DNA of 64,000 nt. It comes from Acidovorax sp. (GTDB lineage Bacteria > Pseudomonadota > Gammaproteobacteria > Burkholderiales > Burkholderiaceae_C). Position numbers and translations under genes: made by a program. A model generated the notes under the pieces. That model was given only the letters and a program-made list of their open reading frames with translations. It had not been told where the DNA came from and searched no databases. Numbering within the stretch: the first letter of the stretch is position 1; each line of letters begins with the position of its first letter. The stretch is from contig JAITLO010000011.1 of NCBI GenBank assembly GCA_031277855.1, positions 1 through 64,000 on the forward strand, in the 5' to 3' direction. Shown here piece after piece: positions 28,638 through 36,420 of this stretch.

Positions 28638-28663
28638 AATAAGAATTGTTATCAATAATAACA
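28638..28663. promoter_or_regulatory. Fur-box-like operator upstream of the ECF sigma gene
   Basis: AT-rich stretch reading TGAATAAGAATTGTT then ATCAATAATAA on the plus strand. It contains GATAA/TTATC-type hexamer units in both orientations, matching a 19-base Fur consensus at about 11 positions. It stands out from GC-rich surroundings and lies about 30 bases before the sigma factor start. Confidence 0.65.
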
Positions 28664-28763
28664 GTGCCTGCTTCAGGCTATCTCATGTTGCGTCGCAAGC
28701 ACCCACAGCCTGCCCGTGTTTGCGCGTGTGGCGCAGGGCCACGCACACCACACCCTGTTCGCT

Positions 28764-29180
28764 TCAGTGCGCGTACACCGCTTCCCAGCTGGTGAAGCCC
28801 TTGACCTCAATGGGATTGCCGCTGGGGTCGTGGAAGAACATGGTCCATTGCTCGCCGGGCTCGCCTTCAAAGCGCACCTGGGGCTCCAGCACAAACTGGG
28901 TCTTGGCGGCTTTCAGGCGCTCGGCCAGGGCCAGCCAGTCGGGCTTGAGCAAGATCACACCCAGGTGGGGCATGGGCACCATGTGATTGCCGACCTTGCC
29001 GGTGTTGGAGACAGCAAAGGGCTGGCCCAGGTGCAGCGAGATCTGGTGGCCGAAGAAGTCGAAGTCGACCCAGGTCTCGGTGCTGCGGCCTTCGTGGCAG
29101 CCCAGCACACCGCCGTAGAAGCGGCGTGCGGCGTCGAGGTCGGTGACATGGTAGGCAAGGTGAAAAAGGCTTTGCATCAT
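28764..29180 (-). CDS. VOC family (glyoxalase/dioxygenase fold) protein
   Basis: A 138-residue protein of the vicinal oxygen chelate superfamily. It opens FHLAYHVTDLDAARRFYGGVLGC, a classic first beta-alpha-beta unit with a metal-ligand histidine (AYHV). A second histidine is in ISLHLGQP and a third region reads QWTMFFHDPSGNPIEVKGF, with the usual glutamate. Start: ATG at 29180, one of two adjacent ATG codons. It is divergent from the DUF2946 gene, 42 bases away. Substrate unknown. Confidence 0.9.
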   Translation of the reverse strand: MMQSLFHLAYHVTDLDAARRFYGGVLGCHEGRSTETWVDFDFFGHQISLHLGQPFAVSNTGKVGNHMVPMPHLGVILLKPDWLALAERLKAAKTQFVLEPQVRFEGEPGEQWTMFFHDPSGNPIEVKGFTSWEAVYAH

Positions 29181-29222
29181 GGATGCGAGCCTAGCACCGC
29201 CCATGCCTACAATGTCTGCGTG

Positions 29223-29603
29223 ATGCGCACCCGCCCCTTCTCCGTCTGGCATGGCTGCACCTCCTGGGTGCTGGCGGCCTGGCTGTGTGTGGTGCTGGGC
29301 TCGGTGGCATCGCCCTGGGTGCGTGCCCAGGCCGGCATGGACGAGGTGTTGTGCAGCGCCTCCGGCCCCGTGCTGCAAGTGCCCAGCCCGGCCGAGCAGT
29401 TGCTGGGCGCACCGCCGGCGGTGCATGCCCTGGACTGCCCGCTGTGCCTGCCCTTGCTGGCGCCGCCGCTGGCCTGGCAGCTGCCACTTCGGGAGGCCGC
29501 TCCCATGGCGCAGCTGGTGGTGCTGCCAGCGCCCCATCCCTGGTCTTACCGCGCTGCTGCGGCCTTGCCCGCGCGCGGGCCTCCGATGTCTGCACACTCC
29601 TGA
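29223..29603 (+). CDS. DUF2946 family exported protein
   Basis: 126 residues, function unknown. An N-terminal hydrophobic segment (WVLAAWLCVVLGSVASPWVRA) is a signal peptide or anchor. The body has the DUF2946 hallmark HALDCPLCLPLLAPP, a CPLC pair preceded by histidine, and the C-terminal ARGPPMS motif. DUF2946 genes often neighbour copper genes, and here a PCu(A)C chaperone follows 127 bases later, so copper handling in the periplasm is inferred. Confidence 0.8.
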   Translation: MRTRPFSVWHGCTSWVLAAWLCVVLGSVASPWVRAQAGMDEVLCSASGPVLQVPSPAEQLLGAPPAVHALDCPLCLPLLAPPLAWQLPLREAAPMAQLVVLPAPHPWSYRAAAALPARGPPMSAHS

Positions 29604-29730
29604 TTGATGAGCTGCTGCAGCGCGTGCAGCCTGCGTTTGGCGCAGGATTCGCTGCAGATGTGAATGTGTATGTGGAGAAGCCGTGGGTGCATGGAATGCC
29701 CCGTGCTTCCGATTTTTCTGGAGCAAAACA

Positions 29731-30249
29731 ATGTTTGCCAAAACCCTGACTCGTCGTATGGCCCTGACCCTGGGCATGGCCGCTGTGACCACGCTGTCGT
29801 CTGCTGCCTGGGCACAGAACACCGCCGCCCCGGTGACGGTGGAACAGGCCTGGGCCCGGGCCAGCGTGCCCGGCCAGCAGGCCACGGGCGCCTTTATGCG
29901 GCTGACGGCCCAGGAGCCGCTGCAGCTGGTGGGCGTGGAAACCCCGGTGGCTGCCGTGGCCGAGGTGCATGAGATGAAGATGGAGGGTGATGTGATGCGC
30001 ATGCGCGCCATTGCCAGCCTGGATCTGCCCAAGGGTGTGGCCGTGGAACTCAAGCCCGGTGGCTACCACCTGATGCTGCAGCAGCTGAAGAGCCCGCTGC
30101 TCAAGGACACGCAGGTGCCCATCACCCTGGTGTTCAAGGACGCCAAGGGCACACTCTCGCGCCTGAGCCTGCAGTTGCCGGTGCAGGCCATGGCACCCAA
30201 GGGGGGCGCCATGCCGGCCGGCCATGGCATGCAAGGCCACCAGCACTGA
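29731..30249 (+). CDS. Periplasmic copper chaperone PCu(A)C
   Basis: Copper(I) chaperone that delivers metal to the CuA site of cytochrome oxidase, 172 residues. Twin-arginine-like basic start (LTRRMALTLGMAAVTTLSSAAWA) then a cupredoxin-like domain. The copper site is visible as VHEMKMEGDVMRMR followed by the LKPGGYHLMLQQLK segment, giving the H-M...H-x-M ligand set. A histidine/methionine tail (GHGMQGHQH) may hold extra metal. ATG at 29731 is chosen because an upstream in-frame ATG adds a non-signal leader. Confidence 0.93.
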   Translation: MFAKTLTRRMALTLGMAAVTTLSSAAWAQNTAAPVTVEQAWARASVPGQQATGAFMRLTAQEPLQLVGVETPVAAVAEVHEMKMEGDVMRMRAIASLDLPKGVAVELKPGGYHLMLQQLKSPLLKDTQVPITLVFKDAKGTLSRLSLQLPVQAMAPKGGAMPAGHGMQGHQH

Positions 30250-30388
30250 CGCCGGTGACGCCCACTGTGGGGCGCTTAGGTGACCCCAGCGGTCGCTTGA
30301 GCGCAACGGTGGGCGTCTGGCTGCAGCAATGCCCGGCCACTGGGTTAAGCTCATTGCTCTCTATTGACGCTATTTCTTGGGGACAGCC

Positions 30389-31354
30389 ATGAGCGATTCC
30401 GCCGCCTTCGGTTTCGGTAAATTCATTCCAGGTTTTGATTTTCTGCAGCAGCTGGGCAAGGCCGGCAGTGCCAGCGGTGTGCCGCCTCTGTCGCACTGGG
30501 TGGCGCCCACGGTGAGCGTGGAGGAAATCAGCAAGCGCATCGAAGAGCTCAAGGCCGTGCAGTTCTGGCTGGAGCAAAACAGCCGCGCGTTGGCGGCCAC
30601 GGTGCAGGCGCTGGAAGTGCAGAAGATGACGCTGCACACCTTGCAGGGCATGAATGTCAGCATGGCCGATCTGGCCAAGAGCTTTGCCGCATCGGGCCAG
30701 ACCATGCCCGGCGCAGCCCCTGCGGCTGCAGGCGCGCATGCGGACTGGCCCATGTCCTCGGAAGGCGCAAAGTCCGGCAAGAAAACCGCAGCAGCCAAGC
30801 CTGCAGCCGAGAAACCCGCCGCTGCCGCCCCGGAAAAGCCGGCCAAACCGGCCGCCGGCGAAGCAGCGCATGAACGCAGCGCTGCCGACAAGGCTGACAA
30901 AGCGGATACGGCTGCAGGGGCTGCGGCCGGCATGGCCGACCCCATGTTGTGGTGGGGTGCTCTGAGCCAACAGTTCCAGCAGATTGCGGGCCAGGCGCTG
31001 CAAGATCCTGCCCAGCAACAGGCCATGGCCAAGGCCACCCATATGGCCACCGATTTCACCAAGGCTGCCATGCAGGCCGCCAGCGCCATGGCGCGCCAGG
31101 CCACGGAAGGCGTGAAGGCCGCCACGGATGCAGCCAGCGCGGCCCGTCGTCAGGCCCCTCAGGCCGCCCAGGCCAGCGCAGCGGCCCGCAAAACCGCCGC
31201 CAAACCGGCAGCCCAGCCCCAGCCCCAACCCCAGCCGGTAGCCAAGCCGCAAGCGGCAGCCAAACCTGCGGCCAAAAAACCGGCGCCGGCCAAGAAAGCC
31301 GCTGCTCGCACCACCGGCACGCGCGCGGCCAAGCCAGTGGCGGGACGCCGATGA
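30389..31354 (+). CDS. phaM: PhaM-type polyhydroxyalkanoate granule regulatory protein
   Basis: 321 residues. The N-terminal domain (FGKFIPGFDFLQQLGK, then LSHWVAPTVSVEEISKRIEE and LKAVQFWLEQNSRALAATVQ as consecutive parts) matches PhaM of Ralstonia. PhaM activates PHB synthase PhaC1 and tethers granules to the nucleoid. A low-complexity Ala/Lys/Pro linker (about 120-180), a second phasin-like helical segment (about 190-260) and a Lys/Pro/Ala-rich DNA-binding tail with PAKK-type repeats follow. ATG at 30389 lies 9 bases after GGGGAC. Its stop overlaps the FIST gene start as ATGA. No phaC/phaA/phaB in the window. Confidence 0.92.
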   Translation: MSDSAAFGFGKFIPGFDFLQQLGKAGSASGVPPLSHWVAPTVSVEEISKRIEELKAVQFWLEQNSRALAATVQALEVQKMTLHTLQGMNVSMADLAKSFAASGQTMPGAAPAAAGAHADWPMSSEGAKSGKKTAAAKPAAEKPAAAAPEKPAKPAAGEAAHERSAADKADKADTAAGAAAGMADPMLWWGALSQQFQQIAGQALQDPAQQQAMAKATHMATDFTKAAMQAASAMARQATEGVKAATDAASAARRQAPQAAQASAAARKTAAKPAAQPQPQPQPVAKPQAAAKPAAKKPAPAKKAAARTTGTRAAKPVAGRR

Positions 31355-32628
31355 GCGCAGGCTTGGACGCAGGAGCGAAGATGGCTTTTTTCCCATGTGC
31401 CCATGCCAGTCACCTCCAGTGGCGGCAGGCACTGTCCCAGGTCGTGGCCCAGCTGCGGGCCCAAATGGCCATGCAAAGCGGCCAGGGCTGGCCGACCCTG
31501 GGTCTGGTTTACCTGAGTACGCCCTATGCCGAGCATGCGGCAGACATCCTGGCGGCACTGACCCAGGAGCTGCCCGATGTGCAGCACTGGAGCGGCATGT
31601 CCGCCTCGGCCGTGTTGGGTGGCGATATGCGCTATGCCGGTGGGCAGGGCGCCCTGGTCGTCATGCTGCCCATGCTGGCAGAGGCAGATTTCCGCCTTTT
31701 CTCCGGGCTGCGGCCCATTGCCAAGGTGGCGGCCGACGGTTTCGCCATCCACAGCGTGCTGGTGCACGGCGATGGCCGCATGCCCGAGCTGGAAGAGCTG
31801 CTGCTGGAGCTGGCCACGCACACGGCCAGCGGCGAGATGATGGGGGGCTTTGGCTCCGAGCGCCACAGTGGCATGCAACTGGCCTGGAGCCGCCAGCACC
31901 GCCATCCCCAGGACACGGGCTTGCTGTCCGGCGGCTTGTCGGGCGTGGCTTTTTCCGACCAGATACACACCCTCTCGCGCGTGGTCCAGGGCTGCAAGCC
32001 CCTGGCCCTGCCCATGGAAATCACCGATGCCCGCGACCATGTGATCCTGGGACTGAATGGCCGCCCCGCACTCGATGTGCTGATGCAGACCCTGGATGTG
32101 GAGCTGGAGGTGGACGCCCAGGCCGCCATAGGCCGTGTGCGCCAGACCTTGGTGGCCCTGGCCGCTGGCCCTTACACGCCGCACAGCAGCAGCATTGATG
32201 TGCGCGCCCGCGTGCGCCCCATCGTCGGCCTGGACCCGCTGCGGCGCGGCCTGGTGCTGGACGAGACCGTGGACCCCGGCATGCACTTGGCGTTTTGCGA
32301 GCGCAGCAGCAGCGCCGCCTGGTCCGAGCTGCGCCGCGCCTGCGCGGAAATTCAGGAGCAGCTCACGCCCGATATTCCCTGGCCTGCGGCCGGCGCACAG
32401 GCGCCGGCACGCATGGTGTGCGGGGCCATTTATGTGCGCAGCCATTTGCGGGGCGCCACCTCTGCCGCCAACGAGGTGGATGCCGAGCTGCAGCTGATAC
32501 GCCATGCCCTGGGCCCCATACCGCTGGTGGGCTTTGTGACGGCGGGGGAAATCTCAGGCCGAGAGGTGCATGGCATGAGCGGCCAGTTGACGGTGTTCAC
32601 CCAGCCCTTGGAGATTCACGCATCCTGA
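31351..32628 (+). CDS. FIST N- and C-domain sensory protein
   Basis: 425 residues without membrane segments or signal peptide. The N-terminal FIST domain spans roughly residues 30-240 (HWSGMSASAVLGGDMRYAGG, MMGGFGSERHSG, LLSGGLSGVAFSDQ). The C-terminal FIST_C domain spans about 245-410 and ends with VGFVTAGEISGREVHGMSGQ, a typical signature. FIST domains are proposed small-ligand sensors, often found with kinases or cyclases; here the protein stands alone and is translationally coupled to phaM. Whether it senses a metabolite linked to polyester storage is open. Confidence 0.88.
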   Translation: MSAGLDAGAKMAFFPCAHASHLQWRQALSQVVAQLRAQMAMQSGQGWPTLGLVYLSTPYAEHAADILAALTQELPDVQHWSGMSASAVLGGDMRYAGGQGALVVMLPMLAEADFRLFSGLRPIAKVAADGFAIHSVLVHGDGRMPELEELLLELATHTASGEMMGGFGSERHSGMQLAWSRQHRHPQDTGLLSGGLSGVAFSDQIHTLSRVVQGCKPLALPMEITDARDHVILGLNGRPALDVLMQTLDVELEVDAQAAIGRVRQTLVALAAGPYTPHSSSIDVRARVRPIVGLDPLRRGLVLDETVDPGMHLAFCERSSSAAWSELRRACAEIQEQLTPDIPWPAAGAQAPARMVCGAIYVRSHLRGATSAANEVDAELQLIRHALGPIPLVGFVTAGEISGREVHGMSGQLTVFTQPLEIHAS

Positions 32629-32666
32629 TCGGCGCTGCACGCCTGTGTGCTGCGCAGGCGTCTGGA

Positions 32667-32957
32667 TCAACGCCGCGGCGCTCTGACCCAGTGACCAGGC
32701 ACCCAGACATAGCCTGCGCGCGGTCCTTTCCAGCTCCATTGCCCTGTCACCCAGACCTGGCCGCGGCGGGCCTTGGGCCTTGCCTCATGGCGCAGCGGGG
32801 GCGGGGGTGGGCGAACCGAAGAGGAGGCGTGCTGGACGGGCACCAGCGCCGGTGCGCCGCCGTGGTACAGCGGCTGGGCCGATGCCGCCACAGCGGCCAG
32901 CGCCAGGCTGCAGCCCAGCAGCAAATGGGAGAGAAGCGCGGTGGTACGGGGTTTCAT
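32667..32957 (-). CDS. Small exported protein with W-x-x-GHW-type repeats
   Basis: 96 residues. Signal peptide [20 protein letters not shown] to about ASA, then a Pro-rich stretch and two repeat units, [11 protein letters not shown] and [11 protein letters not shown], of the YXWXXGHW / BcpO-related type common in betaproteobacterial envelope proteins. Function unknown. It is convergent with the FIST gene; a 7-bp inverted repeat (ACGCCTG...CAGGCGT, 32639-32661) lies between the two stops. Confidence 0.8.
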   Translation of the reverse strand: MKPRTTALLSHLLLGCSLALAAVAASAQPLYHGGAPALVPVQHASSSVRPPPPPLRHEARPKARRGQVWVTGQWSWKGPRAGYVWVPGHWVRAPRR

Positions 32958-33287
32958 GGCAAGGTCCTCACGAAAGTGGTGTAAGCCTTGAGCATCTGCA
33001 AACCGCGTGAACCCGGTATAGGGGCTGTGCAAAGCAATGTGAAGCCCGGTGTGCAAGGGTTGCCGCAGGTGAGCTGTTGTGTGCTGTGCGCCGCTGTGGG
33101 GCAGCGGGCGTGCCACATCACAGTTTGTTGCTCCTGGCTTCATAGCTGGCCATGCAGCAGGGGTTTGCCTTGGCGGCGTACGGGCACCATATGTCGGGAT
33201 GGGTTGCAGCCACCGCCGCGCGGGTGGCTTCAGCGGTCGACCTTGCTACCATGCGCAACGCCCAGAAGCTCTTTCACAGGACCCGGC
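32958..33287. other. Divergent intergenic region
   Basis: 330 bases between the small exported protein (minus strand) and the transporter-acyltransferase gene (plus strand). An in-frame upstream extension of the latter exists from a TTG at 32988, but it is cysteine-rich and unlike any transporter start. No clear promoter hexamers, terminators or RNA structures are seen. Confidence 0.5.
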
Positions 33288-35264
33288 ATGCGCACCCCGC
33301 CTTCTTCTTCGTCGCCTTCCGAGCCAGCATCGCACCCCTCCAACCAGTTCGCCCTGCTGGGCCAGCGGCGCTTTGCCCCATTTTTCTGGACACAGTTTTG
33401 CGGGGCGGCCAATGACAATCTGTTCAAGTTCGCTCTGACGGTGATGGTGACCTACCAGCTGCAGCTGGGCTGGCTGCCATCGTCTGTGGCCGGGCTGGTG
33501 ATTGCGGCCTTGTTCATCCTGCCGTTTCTGTTGTTCTCGGCCACCTCGGGCCAGCTGACGGACAAATGGGACAAGACCCGCATGTTCCGCCTGGTGAAGA
33601 ACCTGGAGATCGCCATCATGGCGCTGGCAGCCTGGGGTTTTGCCAGGGGCCATGTGCCGCTGCTGCTGGCCTGTGTGTTTCTGATGGGCCTGCACTCCAC
33701 GTTGTTTGGCCCGGTCAAATTCGCCTATCTACCCCAGGTGCTGAGCGACAGAGAGCTCACCGGCGGCAACGGCATGGTGGAAATGGGCACCTTTGTGGCC
33801 ATCTTGCTGGGCAATATGGCCGGCGGCCTGCTGGTGGCCGTGCCCGAGGTGGGCCACACCCAGGTGGCGCTGGCCTGCCTGGCTCTGGCGCTGCTGGGGC
33901 GTTTGTGCGCCCAGTTCATACCGCATGCACCGGCCACCGACCCGCATCTGCACATCAACTGGAACCCCTTCACCGAGACCTGGCGCAATCTGCAGCTGGC
34001 TCGGCAGCAGCCGGTGGTGTTTCGTTCCTTGCTGGGCATCAGCTGGATGTGGTTTTTCGGCGCGGTGTTTCTGGCGCAGTTTCCCAGCTTTGCCAAGGAG
34101 GTGCTGCATGGCGACGAGCATGTGGCCTCGCTGCTGCTGGTGGTTTTCTCCATAGGCATTGGCATTGGCGCGCTGCTGTGTGAATTGCTGGGCCGCCGCC
34201 AGGTGGAAATCGGTCTGGTGCCGCTGGGTGCCTTGGGTATGACGGTGTTTGCCGTGGACCTGTACTTTGCCGTGCGCGCCTTGCCACCAACGGAGTTGCT
34301 GGGCGTGGGCAGCTTTTTGTCCCATGGCAGGCACTGGCGTGTGCTGTGGGACTTGGCCATGCTGGCGCTGTCGGCCGGCATCTACAGCGTGCCCATGTAT
34401 GCCTTGATCCAGATGCGCAGCCCGCCCACACACCGGGCACGCATTATTGCGGCCAACAACATCCTCAATGCACTGTTCATGATTGCCTCCAGCGTGCTGG
34501 CAGGGGGCTTGCTGGCGGCGGGTTTCACCATTCCCCAGGTGTTCTTGTTCACCGGTCTGGCCAACGCCCTGGTGGCGTTTTATGTGTTCCTGCTGGTGCC
34601 TGAATACCTGCTGCGTTTTGTGGCCTGGGTCATCACCCATTTCATCTACCGCTTCCGGGTGCGCGGTGCGGCGCATATTCCCTCCGAGGGCGCGGCGGTG
34701 CTGGTCTGCAACCATGTCAGCTTTGTCGACGCGGTGCTGCTGATGGCGGCCAGCCCGCGCCCCATCCACTTTGTGATGGACCACCGTATTTTTCAGACGC
34801 CGGTGCTGGGCCGCTTGTTCCGCCTGGCCAAGGCCATTCCCATCGCACCGCAAAAAGAAGATGCCGCCACCTATGAGGCCGCATTTGCCCGCGCGGCCCA
34901 GGTGCTGCGCGAAGGTGATTTGCTGGCCATTTTTCCTGAAGGAGCCATCACCCTTGATGGTCAGCTGCAGCCCTTCAGGCCCGGGGTGGTGAAGATTTTG
35001 CAGCAGGCTAAAGACCATGGCCTGCAACCCCCGGTGGTGCCCATGGCGCTGAGCAATCTCTGGGGTTCATTTTTCAGCCGCATCGAGCTGCGCGGCGGCA
35101 AGCCCGTGGCCATGGTGCGGCCGTTGCGCCGTGGCTGGCTGAACCGTGTGGGCCTGGATGTGGGGCCTCCCGTGGAGGCCGCGCAGGCCAGCCCCGAAGT
35201 GCTGCACGCGCGGGTGGCTGCCCTGCTGCGCGAGGGCGAGCAGGCATTGCCGCCGGCGCGCTGA
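33288..35264 (+). CDS. Fused lysophospholipid transporter (LplT-like MFS) and PlsC acyltransferase
   Basis: 658 residues. The N-terminal about 430 residues form an MFS permease resembling LplT (FFWTQFCGAANDNLFKFAL, GLHSTLFGPVKFAYLPQVL, GNGMVEMGTFVAILLGNMAGG). LplT flips lysophospholipids inward. The C-terminal part (about 450-650) is a PlsC-type acyltransferase with the catalytic H-x4-D at His476-Asp481 (NHVSFVD) and FPEGAITLDG. Together they would import and re-acylate lysophospholipid. E. coli splits these steps between LplT and Aas; the acyl-ACP synthetase half of Aas is absent here. ATG 33288 gives a short hydrophilic leader before helix 1. Confidence 0.93.
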   Translation: MRTPPSSSSPSEPASHPSNQFALLGQRRFAPFFWTQFCGAANDNLFKFALTVMVTYQLQLGWLPSSVAGLVIAALFILPFLLFSATSGQLTDKWDKTRMFRLVKNLEIAIMALAAWGFARGHVPLLLACVFLMGLHSTLFGPVKFAYLPQVLSDRELTGGNGMVEMGTFVAILLGNMAGGLLVAVPEVGHTQVALACLALALLGRLCAQFIPHAPATDPHLHINWNPFTETWRNLQLARQQPVVFRSLLGISWMWFFGAVFLAQFPSFAKEVLHGDEHVASLLLVVFSIGIGIGALLCELLGRRQVEIGLVPLGALGMTVFAVDLYFAVRALPPTELLGVGSFLSHGRHWRVLWDLAMLALSAGIYSVPMYALIQMRSPPTHRARIIAANNILNALFMIASSVLAGGLLAAGFTIPQVFLFTGLANALVAFYVFLLVPEYLLRFVAWVITHFIYRFRVRGAAHIPSEGAAVLVCNHVSFVDAVLLMAASPRPIHFVMDHRIFQTPVLGRLFRLAKAIPIAPQKEDAATYEAAFARAAQVLREGDLLAIFPEGAITLDGQLQPFRPGVVKILQQAKDHGLQPPVVPMALSNLWGSFFSRIELRGGKPVAMVRPLRRGWLNRVGLDVGPPVEAAQASPEVLHARVAALLREGEQALPPAR

Positions 35265-35346
35265 CTAGGGGTGGAGCAGAGCAATGTATAAAAAGCCTGA
35301 AATGCAGGCAGGTAAAGCACAAGTAGCTATTGAATCAGGAGTTTGA

Positions 35347-36420
35347 ATGAGCAAGTCTTTGCGGTTGCCGGAGAAATGGTTTCGCCGTGGCCTGTGGCTG
35401 GTGGCGGTGGTTTTTGCCTCCTTCTTGATTGGCCTGGGTGGTCTGGTGGTGGGCAATCTGCCCCAGGTAGAGCGGCAGCAGGAGGTGGAGGACTTCATCC
35501 CCGCTGCGCAGGCCGAGCCGGTGAAGGCCGCACTGCAAGCGGCCCGCAAGACCGAGCGCGCAGCCGATCGGGCGCGGGATACGGCGCGCCTGAAGTACGA
35601 CGCGGAAAAAGCACGCTACAGCGCGGCCCGCGAGACGTTTGACAACTGGGTGGCCACGCGCCGCGCCACCGAACGCCCCGAGCAAGACGCCGAGCTGCTG
35701 CGCCGCACCCGTGCGCTGGATGTGCTCAAGCAATCCGAAGACCAGGCGCGCCAGCTGCTGGAGCAGCAGGACCTGGAAAACCTGGCGGCCTCACAGGCCG
35801 TATCCCAGGCGGAAGCGGAATGGTCGGCGTTGCGCGATGCGGCCTATCCACAGTGGCATGCCGCCATGCAGGCTGCGGAGCTGCGGGTGTTTTTGTACCG
35901 CCTGGCCATCACGCTGCCGCTGCTGGTTCTGGCAGGCTGGTTGTTCGTCAAGCAGCGCAAAAGCACCTGGTGGCCCTTTGTCTGGGGCTTTATCTTCTTC
36001 GCCCTGTTTGCCTTTTTTGTGGAGCTGGTGCCCTATCTGCCCGACTACGGCGGCTATGTGCGTTACATCGTCGGCATTGTGCTGACGGTGTTGCTGGGGC
36101 GTTACGCCATCCTGGCGCTGAACCGTTATCTGGAGCGGCAAAAGCTGCAGGAAGCCCTGCCCGAGGTGCAGCGCCGCGAGGAGTTGAGCTACGACGTGGC
36201 GCTGGAGCGTCTGGCCAAAAGCGTGTGCCCTGGCTGCGAGCGCCCCGTGGATTTGAAGAACACCGAAATCGATTTCTGCCCCCATTGCGGCATAGGCTTG
36301 TTTGACCACTGCGGCGCGTGCAAAACCCGCAAGAGCGCATTTGCCCGCTTTTGCCATGCCTGCGGCACCCCGGCCAAGGCAGCGTCTGTGCCAGTGTCGG
36401 CGCCTGCGCTCAATCCCTGA
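35347..36420 (+). CDS. Membrane protein with coiled coil and C-terminal zinc ribbons
   Basis: 357 residues, family function unknown. One helix at about 17-37, a long charged alpha-helical segment rich in Ala/Arg/Glu (about 45-165, likely coiled coil), three further helices (about 182-202, 212-232, 238-262), then a cytoplasmic tail with zinc-ribbon motifs: CPGCERPVDLKNTEIDFCPHC and CGACKTRKSAFARFCHACG (six CxxC-type pairs in total when split). The 3' end overlaps the convergent GGDEF gene by 11 bases. It could be a membrane scaffold; no enzymatic motif is present. Confidence 0.8.
   Translation: MSKSLRLPEKWFRRGLWLVAVVFASFLIGLGGLVVGNLPQVERQQEVEDFIPAAQAEPVKAALQAARKTERAADRARDTARLKYDAEKARYSAARETFDNWVATRRATERPEQDAELLRRTRALDVLKQSEDQARQLLEQQDLENLAASQAVSQAEAEWSALRDAAYPQWHAAMQAAELRVFLYRLAITLPLLVLAGWLFVKQRKSTWWPFVWGFIFFALFAFFVELVPYLPDYGGYVRYIVGIVLTVLLGRYAILALNRYLERQKLQEALPEVQRREELSYDVALERLAKSVCPGCERPVDLKNTEIDFCPHCGIGLFDHCGACKTRKSAFARFCHACGTPAKAASVPVSAPALNP

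Noticed and set aside
28611..28655. Upstream ATG at 28655 as the ECF sigma factor start
   Set aside because: It lies inside the Fur-box-like operator and adds residues without conserved character.
31190..31340. Repetitive Pro/Gln/Lys/Ala coding DNA as a possible tandem repeat element
   Set aside because: It is the low-complexity nucleoid-binding tail typical of PhaM, fully explained by coding sequence.
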